A stretch of 49,652 bases of DNA, taken from NCBI GenBank assembly GCA_964458385.1, contig CAYWIS010000019.1, positions 1-49,652 on the forward strand, read 5' to 3'. This document shows positions 43,688 to 49,652 of this stretch, piece after piece (within the stretch, counting starts at the first letter, position 1; the number at the start of each line of letters is the position of its first letter). The notes beneath the pieces were generated by a model. It did not search any database. It was not told the DNA's origin and saw only the letters and a list, made by a program, of their open reading frames with translations. The stretch is from JAHWKS01 sp964458385 (lineage in GTDB: Bacteria; Planctomycetota; Planctomycetia; Pirellulales; Pirellulaceae). Both the position numbers and the translations under genes were made by a program.

Positions 43688-44104
43688 TCAGGTTGCGGTT
43701 CCTGCTCGTTCGCCGGAAGCGGCGCTTCGAAGGTACTCGGCGATTTCGGGGATCGAAGCGCCGGGACCAAAAACACGTTTGACGCCCATCGCCAAAAGCT
43801 GAGGGATGTCGCTTTCCGGGATAATGCCGCCCAGGATCACCCCCACGTGCTCTAGGCCCGCTTTGCGCAAGGCGTCGAGCAGGCGAGGCGTGAGCGTCAT
43901 GTGGGCGCCGCTGAGCAAGCTCACACCAAGGAAATCGGCGTCTTCGTCGGCGACGGTGCGCACTACGGCCTCGAGAGGCTGCCACAACCCGGAATAAATC
44001 ACATGAAAGCCCGCGTCACGCAGCCCCCGCGCGACGACCTTGATACCCCGGTCGTGCCCATCTAGTCCGATCTTCGCCAATACAATTCGCGGTGGACGCG
44101 GCAT
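43688..44104 (-). CDS. Acyl-CoA mutase B12-binding subunit
   Basis: 138-aa cobalamin-binding domain. DxHxxG is seen as DGHDRG with His 17 as the lower axial cobalt ligand; SLLSGAH and the GGIIPESDIPQLLAMGVKRVFGPG stretch complete the fold. It is a separate small subunit, as in archaeal-type and isobutyryl-CoA mutases, and pairs with the large subunit encoded 56 bases upstream. The C-terminal tail past residue 128 is low in complexity. Confidence 0.9.
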   Translation of the reverse strand: MPRPPRIVLAKIGLDGHDRGIKVVARGLRDAGFHVIYSGLWQPLEAVVRTVADEDADFLGVSLLSGAHMTLTPRLLDALRKAGLEHVGVILGGIIPESDIPQLLAMGVKRVFGPGASIPEIAEYLRSAASGERAGTAT

Positions 44105-44160
44105 GGAACATGCTCTTGTAAGGAACGGTTATGTCATTGCGCTTCGCTGTACGATTTCCC

Positions 44161-45801
44161 CTAGGTGACCGCCTCCTCATACCGGCCGAACACATCGGCA
44201 AGAGCGTTCATCGCTTCGCCGACGGTTACCCGTGCGCGGGCCGCGTCGATCAGCGGGGGCAGCAGGTTTTCGTTGTCGGCCGCCGCCCGCCGCACTGCGT
44301 CGAGCGTCCGGCGCACGTCGTCTTGGCTGCGTTGTTTTTTGATGCGCCGCAGCGCGGCAATCTGCTCCTCTTCGACCGAGGGAGGAATACTTAATACGTC
44401 GATCGGCCGTTCTTGTTCTTGCACGAAGGCATTCACGCCCACAATCAGCTTTCGACCGGCGTCGACCTCGCGCTGGTAAGCGAAGGCGGCGTCGGCAATT
44501 TCGCGTCGGAAAAAGCCGGCGTTGATCGCGGCCAACATCCCGCCTAGCTCATCGATTCGCTGGAAGTATCGCTCGGCGTCTTCGCGCAGGCGCCGCGTGA
44601 GCGTTTCAACAAAGTAACTACCGCCCAGTGGATCGACCGTGTTAATTACCCCCGTCTCGTGCGCTAGCACCTTCTGGGTGAGTAGGGCCAGAGTTACCGC
44701 GTGCTCGCTTGGCAGGGCCAGGGTCTCATCCATGCTGTTGGTGTGGAGCGATTGACAACCGCCAAGCACCGCCGCCAGAGCCTGGTACGCCACCCGCACC
44801 AGATTCAATTCGGGAACCTTGTCTTGGAGTGAACAACCAGCAGTCTGCGCGTGAAATCGCAATTTCCACGAGGCCTCATTCCTCGCCCCGTAGCGGTTGC
44901 GCATGAGGTCGGCCCAAAGCGAACGAGCCGCGCGATATTTGGCTACCTCTTCAAACAAGTCATTGTGTGCGTTGAAAAAGAAGCTCAGCCGCGGAGCGAA
45001 TGCGTCGATCTGTAGCCCCCGCTCTAGGCACTGTTCGACATAATGCACGCCATCGGCCAGCGTAAACGCCAACTCTTGCGCTGCGGTGGAGCCTGCTTCG
45101 CGAATGTGGTAGCCGCTGATCGATACCGGGTACCACTGGGGCACGTACTGCGTGCAGAACTCGATCACATCGATCACGAGCCGCACGTGGGGCTCGGGCG
45201 GAAAGACAAACTCGTTTTGCGCGTGAAATTCTTTGAGAATATCGTTCTGGAGCGTGCCGCGCAGGTCTCGCCAGTCAAAGCCGCGGTCTTGGGCGTTGGC
45301 CAGGTAGAAGGCCATGATGACAATTGCAGGGGCGTTGATGGTCATCGACACCGATAGGGCGCCAATGTCCAGCCCGTCGTACAGTCGCCGCACATCGTCG
45401 AGCGTGTCAACCGCCACGCCCAAGCGGCCGACTTCGCCGACGGAACGCGGATCATCGCTGTCCAAGCCCATCAGTGTGGGCAAGTCAAACGCGGTGCTTA
45501 GGCCCGTTTGCCCTTTGGCGACCAGAAAGTGGAAACGTTGGTTTGTTTCGCGAGGCGTGCCAAAGCCTGCGAACTGCCGCATGGTCCACAGCCGGCCGCG
45601 ATACATCGTGGCGTGGATGCCGCGTGTGAAGGGGGATTCGCCGGGACGGCCAAGGTCTCGTTCTTCGTCAAAGTCCTTCAAATGCGCGGACGTATAAAGC
45701 GGCTCAATGGGCCGGCCGCTGACGGTTGTGAACGGATGCTCCACGGCGTCGGTTTCTCGGCGCCCAAGCTCCTGGTTCTCGGCAGGTACAGCACGAGCCA
45801 T
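44161..45801 (-). CDS. B12-dependent acyl-CoA mutase large subunit (methylmalonyl-CoA mutase family)
   Basis: 546-aa TIM-barrel catalytic subunit that lacks the B12 domain, supplied in trans. Conserved: TMYRGRLWTMRQFAGFG (Tyr 67, equal to Tyr 89 of the Propionibacterium mutase), GLSTAFDLPTLMGLDSD, LQNDILKEF, SGYHIREAGSTAAQE (His 232, equal to His 244), and QSLHTNSMDETLALPSE. At the position of methylmalonyl-CoA mutase Arg 207, which binds the substrate carboxylate, this protein has Gln 195 (EFHAQNEFVFPP). Isobutyryl-CoA and 2-hydroxyisobutyryl-CoA mutases also have Gln there. The exact substrate is therefore open. First gene of the mutase operon. Confidence 0.9.
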   Translation of the reverse strand: MARAVPAENQELGRRETDAVEHPFTTVSGRPIEPLYTSAHLKDFDEERDLGRPGESPFTRGIHATMYRGRLWTMRQFAGFGTPRETNQRFHFLVAKGQTGLSTAFDLPTLMGLDSDDPRSVGEVGRLGVAVDTLDDVRRLYDGLDIGALSVSMTINAPAIVIMAFYLANAQDRGFDWRDLRGTLQNDILKEFHAQNEFVFPPEPHVRLVIDVIEFCTQYVPQWYPVSISGYHIREAGSTAAQELAFTLADGVHYVEQCLERGLQIDAFAPRLSFFFNAHNDLFEEVAKYRAARSLWADLMRNRYGARNEASWKLRFHAQTAGCSLQDKVPELNLVRVAYQALAAVLGGCQSLHTNSMDETLALPSEHAVTLALLTQKVLAHETGVINTVDPLGGSYFVETLTRRLREDAERYFQRIDELGGMLAAINAGFFRREIADAAFAYQREVDAGRKLIVGVNAFVQEQERPIDVLSIPPSVEEEQIAALRRIKKQRSQDDVRRTLDAVRRAAADNENLLPPLIDAARARVTVGEAMNALADVFGRYEEAVT

Positions 45802-45930
45802 GTTCGACCAGCGATTGCGAGAAGAGAAATTCTGTCCCTATTGCAATCATACGCAGTCACCGATCCTGGGGACAGTTTGCCAATCGCCGGCGCTAGGGCC
45901 AACGGCCCGTTCTGAGGGCAGGTGCCTTGT

Positions 45931-45972
45931 GTTGGAGCGTTCCCCGGCGAGCGTTGGAATGAAGTTGGAATG
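45931..45972. repeat. Three phased GTTGGA direct repeats
   Basis: GTTGGAGCG (45931), GTTGGAATG (45953) and GTTGGAATG (45964), spaced 22 and 11 bases. The phasing resembles tandem sites for response regulators. Binding is inferred only from the pattern. Confidence 0.4.
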
Positions 45973-46123
45973 TTAGGCCGATGATGTTATCGAACCTCGT
46001 AAACAGCACCGTCAAATATGGTCGCTTGTTGCTTCTCTTGGTATGTGCTCCACCTTGCGCGGCGCTACGTTATAGGGAATGATGGCGGTACAAGCGCCGC
46101 TCGCGAAAGCGTCGAATGTCGCG

Positions 46124-46129
46124 TAGAAT
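46124..46129 (+). promoter_or_regulatory. TAGAAT -10-like box before membrane protein start
   Basis: TAGAAT ends 7 bases before ATG 46137, a spacing that would put the first transcribed base at the start codon and make the mRNA leaderless. No Shine-Dalgarno is present. The -35 region is weak. Confidence 0.35.
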
Positions 46130-46136
46130 CGCCCGT

Positions 46137-47951
46137 ATGGCAGGAACTTTGGAGCGGGAAAGATGTGCGGCGTCGCCCGCACGGGCCCTTTCGCCTACAG
46201 AGGAGGCTGGGGTTTTTCGGCGGCTGCGGCGCCGGCTGCTGGCGAGTTTGCTGCGCGAGATGCTTACCACGCGCCGCCTATGGCTGACAACCCTCGTGGC
46301 GCTGACGGTGGTGTTTTGGATCGGGCTGTTCATGCTCTTCTCGCAGGCGTTTGTCTTTCTGCAAACGGCCTTGCCACATACGGCCACGCGGGCCATGACC
46401 GTACAGGCCATCTACAACGTGTTCTTCCTTGCGCTAACGGTGATGTTGCTGATCTCTTCAGCCATCATCCTCTATGGGGCGTTGTATCGCAGCGAGGAAG
46501 TGGCGTTTCTGCTTACGGCGGCTGTGAGCGCCGAGCGGATCGTCCTCTATAAGCTGCACGAGGCGATCTTTTTTAGCTGCTGGGGGTTTGCCCTTCTGGG
46601 GAGCCCGCTGCTTGTGGCCTACGGCGTTGTGAACCATTCGCCATGGTACTATTACCTGCTTTTGTTCCCGTTCATGGCGGGATTTGTTTTGATTCCTACG
46701 TCGCTCGGCGCGGCGGCGTGTGTGCTGGTGGTGTACTTTCTGCCCAAGCTGCGCGTTCACGCATTAGCCGCGGTCGGCGTAGCGGTGTTGGCGGCGGGGG
46801 CCTATGGGGCGTGGCGCACGCTGATCGCCTCGGCGCATCAAGCCATGACGCCCGAATGGTTCCAGGATGTGCTGGCTCGGTTACAGTTCTCCGAGCAGCG
46901 GCTTGCGCCGAGTTGGTGGCTCAGCAGCGGCCTATTAGAAGCGGCTCATCCAACCGCCGGGATCGACGGTCGGCCGGCGTGGATTGAGAGCCTGTTGTTC
47001 CTGGCCGTGCTATTGGCGAACGGCCTGATGATGCAATTGGTGGCCGCCTGGGTTGCGGCTCGGTTGTTCCGCCAAAGTTACAGTAGCCTGCGCAGCGCGA
47101 GCAGCGGACACAAGCGCCCCCGCGCCGCTTGGCTCGATGGGGCTGTAGGCGTATTGTTCTTGCCGCTGCCGCGAATGATGCGGCAATTCATTGTCAACGA
47201 CTTGCGGCTGTTTCGCCGCGACCCGCTGCAATGGTCCCAGTTCTTGATCTTCTTCGGGCTGTTGTTGTTCTACTTTGTCAACATTCGCCGCTTTAATTAT
47301 CACGACGCGCTTTCTGGGTGGATGACGGTTATCGGATTCCTGAACCTGGGTGTGGTGGGGTTGATTCTCTCGACCTATACCACGCGGTTCATCCTGCCGG
47401 CGATCAGTTTGGAAGGGCGGCGGTTCTGGATCCTGGGGACGCTGCCCATCGTCCGCGACGTGGTGCTCTGGAGCAAGTTCTGGTTCTCGTTTCTGGGAAC
47501 GTTGATTCCTTGTTCGGGACTCATTCTGCTAAGCGATGTGATGCTGCAAACCACCGCTCGGGCGCCGGTCGTGGCGTGGTTGCACCAGTTGACGTGCATT
47601 GTGCTCTGCGCGGGGGTGTCGGCGCTGGCGGTCGGCGTGGGGGCGCGGCTGCCGAACCTGCGCGAACCGTCGCCGTCGAAGATCGCCGCCGGGTTTGGAG
47701 GAACGCTGTGTCTCGTGATCAGCACGGGATTTATCGTGGCCACGGTGCTGGCTACCGCTGTTCCGTGCTACTTCTGGATAGAAAAGGACGTGTCCGCTAC
47801 GCCGGCCTCTGACGGATGGCTCGCCTGGTTCCGCTTGGGCCAACCTGGTTCGGTGGCCATTGGCGCCGCCTTGACGGTGTTACTGGGCGCCGCGGCGACG
47901 ATCCTGCCATTGCGCATTGGCTTCCGCGCCTTCCGGAAGTTGGAGTTTTAG
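46137..47951 (+). CDS. Multi-pass ABC-2-type exporter-like membrane protein
   Basis: 604 aa from ATG 46137 (MAGTLERERCAASPARA); an upstream ATG at 46116 is the alternative. About ten to twelve hydrophobic segments are visible, including LWLTTLVALTVVFWIGLFMLF, IYNVFFLALTVMLLISSAIIL and WTPF-like soluble loops between them (the cytosolic QFIVNDLRLFRRDPLQWSQF). The loop resembles putative ABC exporter permeases of Planctomycetes (DLRLFRRDPLQWSQ). No ATP-binding partner lies in the window. Substrate unknown. It is followed by the DUF309 gene on the same strand. Confidence 0.7.
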   Translation: MAGTLERERCAASPARALSPTEEAGVFRRLRRRLLASLLREMLTTRRLWLTTLVALTVVFWIGLFMLFSQAFVFLQTALPHTATRAMTVQAIYNVFFLALTVMLLISSAIILYGALYRSEEVAFLLTAAVSAERIVLYKLHEAIFFSCWGFALLGSPLLVAYGVVNHSPWYYYLLLFPFMAGFVLIPTSLGAAACVLVVYFLPKLRVHALAAVGVAVLAAGAYGAWRTLIASAHQAMTPEWFQDVLARLQFSEQRLAPSWWLSSGLLEAAHPTAGIDGRPAWIESLLFLAVLLANGLMMQLVAAWVAARLFRQSYSSLRSASSGHKRPRAAWLDGAVGVLFLPLPRMMRQFIVNDLRLFRRDPLQWSQFLIFFGLLLFYFVNIRRFNYHDALSGWMTVIGFLNLGVVGLILSTYTTRFILPAISLEGRRFWILGTLPIVRDVVLWSKFWFSFLGTLIPCSGLILLSDVMLQTTARAPVVAWLHQLTCIVLCAGVSALAVGVGARLPNLREPSPSKIAAGFGGTLCLVISTGFIVATVLATAVPCYFWIEKDVSATPASDGWLAWFRLGQPGSVAIGAALTVLLGAAATILPLRIGFRAFRKLEF

Positions 47952-48028
47952 GCGGGATTCGCCGCGCGATTCCGCGCCGCTTGCGTCATTCCTTTCGGCT
48001 CCTGACCGTTACCCGGTCGCCGCGTAGA

Positions 48029-48586
48029 ATGGCCTTTGTGCAACCTTCCTTCTCACCGCCGCGCTGCACTTCGGAGCCGCTCCCGCCCTACGCTTATACA
48101 CCGGGGCGGTTTCCGCACCCGGTGCGTGATCCTCAGGGGCACAGTTTTGGCCGGCCGCCACCTTCGGTGTCGCCGACCGAATTGGCCGACTGGCGCACCA
48201 GTCGCGTTTACCGGGTGGGCGTCGACTTGTTCAATCATGGGTATTATTGGGAAGCGCACGAAGCCTGGGAGGCCTTGTGGAACGCCTTGGGGCGGCGCGG
48301 AGTGGAAGCTGATTTTGTGAAAGGCCTGATCAAGCTTGCAGCCGCCGGAGTCAAAGCGCGCGAAGGACGGGCCGAAGGCGTCGCCCGCCATGCACGGCGG
48401 GCTGAAGCGTTGTTCCGGGCCACCGGCGGGCGTGCGGCGGGGCGACTTGCGTGCCTACGTTGCGACGGCGCCATGACCAACTTAAGCGCCGCAGCGTACG
48501 AGATTGCTCAACAGCCGCAATCCGTCCTGAACGATGACGCCGCGCCGGTCGTTCGCGTGTTCCCATTTGTGTTGGTGTTCGTTTGA
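48029..48586 (+). CDS. DUF309 family protein
   Basis: 185 aa from ATG 48029 (MAFVQPSFSPPRC); a GTG three codons on (48038) is 7 bases after TAGAAT at 48025-48030 and could be the real, leaderless start. The DUF309 helical motif is plain: VDLFNHGYYWEAHEAWEALWNALGRRG, followed by FVKGLIKLAAAGVKAREG. The Glu/His/Trp pattern in WEAHEAWE is the family signature. Function is unestablished. The last 40 residues look non-conserved. Confidence 0.85.
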   Translation: MAFVQPSFSPPRCTSEPLPPYAYTPGRFPHPVRDPQGHSFGRPPPSVSPTELADWRTSRVYRVGVDLFNHGYYWEAHEAWEALWNALGRRGVEADFVKGLIKLAAAGVKAREGRAEGVARHARRAEALFRATGGRAAGRLACLRCDGAMTNLSAAAYEIAQQPQSVLNDDAAPVVRVFPFVLVFV

Positions 48587-48635
48587 CGTTTCTGCGCCCC
48601 GCCGCCATTGCGCGCCTTAGAGTTGCCGGTTCACG

Positions 48636-49646
48636 ATGAGACTCGCCACCTTTGTGCTTTCGGAACATCCACACTCGCCGCGATTGGGAGCCGTTACGCC
48701 GGACGGCGAAAACCTGATCGACCTCGCGGCGGCGGAGGCGGCATGGAAAGGCGCCAGTTCAGCTTGCCTGGCCGATATGCTGGCGTGGCTCGACGCCGGC
48801 CCTGCCGCGCGGGACCTGGCGGAGCAAGTGGTTGAATACGCCCTTTCAGAGCAGCCGCCGCAAACGCTGACGCCGCTGTCCGCCGTGCGCTTGCTGGCGC
48901 CACTTCCCCGGCCGCGGTCGATCCGCGATTGTCTGGCCTTTGAGCAACATCTGGTGCAGGCGACGCGCACGGTGGTTAAGTGGCGTTCGCCGCTGGTCGC
49001 CCGGCTCGACGCTTGGATTGAACGCCGCCGGGGAAGAGCGCTGTTGGCGCCGCCGCGGGTATGGTACGAGCGGCCAATCTATTACAAGGGAAATCCGCAC
49101 AGCGTGGTGGGGCATGAGGCAGAGGTCTTGTGGTCCACCTTCACGGAAAAACTCGACTACGAACTGGAGTTTGGCGTGTTCCTGGGCCGCCGCGGGCGCG
49201 ATATTCCCGCCGAACGGGCCGAGGAGTACATTGCCGGCTACACCATCTTCAATGATTTCAGCGCCCGCGATGTGCAGGTGCGCGAGATGCAAGGCCGGCT
49301 GGGGCCCGCCAAGAGCAAGGACTTTGACACGGGCAACGCGCTGGGGCCTTTTCTCGTCACCCCCGACGAATTGCCCGATCCTTATGCGCTGACGTTCACG
49401 GCTCGGGTGAACGGCGAGGTTTGGTCCGAAGGGAATAGCGTAGCGATGCAGTTCTCGTTTGAAGAGATCATCGCCTACATTTCTCAGGATGAGACGCTTT
49501 ACCCCGGCGAGTTTATCGGTTCGGGCACCGTCCCCAGCGGCTGCGGTTTGGAGTTGGATCGCTGGCTCCAACCTGGCGACACGGTTGAGTTAGAAGTTCA
49601 GCACTTGGGCGTTTTGCGAAACCGTGTCGTTCGCGCGGAGCGTTAG
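48636..49646 (+). CDS. Fumarylacetoacetate hydrolase family protein
   Basis: 336-aa metal-dependent hydrolase/isomerase of the FAH fold. The C-terminal catalytic domain (about 150-330) has EKLDYELEFGVFLGRRGRDI (metal-binding Glu pair), YIAGYTIFNDFSARDVQ, KSKDFDTGNALGPFLVTPDEL and FIGSGTVPSGCGLELDRWLQPGD. The N-terminus (MRLATFVLSEHPHSPRLGAV) is typical. Family members cleave C-C bonds or isomerise products of aromatic catabolism; the substrate is not identifiable here. The stop codon sits in TTAGAAT, the same -10-like box seen before other genes. The gene lies 49 bases after DUF309, on the same strand. Confidence 0.92.
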   Translation: MRLATFVLSEHPHSPRLGAVTPDGENLIDLAAAEAAWKGASSACLADMLAWLDAGPAARDLAEQVVEYALSEQPPQTLTPLSAVRLLAPLPRPRSIRDCLAFEQHLVQATRTVVKWRSPLVARLDAWIERRRGRALLAPPRVWYERPIYYKGNPHSVVGHEAEVLWSTFTEKLDYELEFGVFLGRRGRDIPAERAEEYIAGYTIFNDFSARDVQVREMQGRLGPAKSKDFDTGNALGPFLVTPDELPDPYALTFTARVNGEVWSEGNSVAMQFSFEEIIAYISQDETLYPGEFIGSGTVPSGCGLELDRWLQPGDTVELEVQHLGVLRNRVVRAER

Positions 49647-49652
49647 AATCGG

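Larger units (their letters stand above)
45802..46136. promoter_or_regulatory. Divergent region between mutase operon and membrane protein
   Basis: About 335 bases. A 9-base direct repeat GTTGGAATG occurs at 45953-45961 and 45964-45972, and a related GTTGGAGCG at 45931-45939. The spacings are 22 and 11 bases, so the copies lie on the same helix face. TAGAAT at 46124-46129 lies 7 bases before ATG 46137. Otherwise no structure was recognised. Confidence 0.45.

Noticed and set aside
1..49652. CRISPR array, prophage or complete transposase
   Set aside because: No regularly spaced repeats, capsid/portal/terminase-like or DDE/HUH transposase-like protein was seen.

Overview
The window reads as a chromosomal stretch of a planctomycete (probably Pirellulales or a relative). 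The evidence is a set of lineage-typical secreted families: a DUF1549/DUF1553 protein with Ig-like domains, a Tat-exported DUF1501 protein, a pre-peptidase C-terminal (PPC) domain protein, planctomycete-type multi-haem cytochrome fusions with a PVC-type haem-binding tail, and two secreted families of unknown function. The sequence is GC-rich. A 10-N scaffold gap (27603-27612) suggests a draft or metagenome-assembled genome. I see no phage, complete IS element or CRISPR array.

Layout, left to right. 1-122: 3' end of msrB. 432-3875: pyruvate carboxylase. 4043-7516: redox block with an aldo/keto reductase, a zinc-type alcohol dehydrogenase family protein and an ArsR regulator, divergent from a flavin-dependent monooxygenase across a perfect 9-5-9 palindrome. 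7608-12141: five-gene minus-strand operon (speD, a DUF4178 zinc-ribbon membrane protein, a small membrane protein, DUF350, and a membrane-anchored spermidine synthase-like protein). I judge this the most interesting conserved system here. 12142-13332: decayed region with tRNA-like remnants and a ThiF-family pseudogene. 13479-27772: secreted planctomycete genes (di-haem cytochrome, Tat protein, sugar dehydrogenase/cytochrome fusion, PPC protein, DUF1549 protein, DUF1501 protein, and a secreted protein broken by the N gap).

27847-28218: internally deleted relic of a TIGR02452 (PARG-like macrodomain) gene. 28442-30800: cytochrome bd oxidase cydAB, convergent with a CopZ-like iron-sulfur/zinc protein, then a Tat-exported sialidase-like protein. 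32972-37472: divergent UvrD-type and RecD2 helicases. 37473-38166: non-coding, with a nested inverted repeat, a near-consensus promoter and a leader hairpin. 38167-42729: a putative haem-oxygenase-like di-iron protein followed by branched-chain 2-oxoacid dehydrogenase E1alpha, E1beta and E2. Facing it, 42834-45801: a B12-dependent acyl-CoA mutase operon (large subunit, B12-binding subunit, MeaB GTPase). 46137-49646: ABC-2-like membrane protein, DUF309 protein and fumarylacetoacetate hydrolase family protein.

Functionally, the right third looks like branched-chain amino acid or propionate-type carbon catabolism. The dehydrogenase would make branched acyl-CoAs such as isobutyryl-CoA, and the facing mutase has Gln where methylmalonyl-CoA mutase has its substrate-binding Arg, which suggests a non-methylmalonyl substrate. 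Names rest on motif recognition from the translated sequence; no database search was run.
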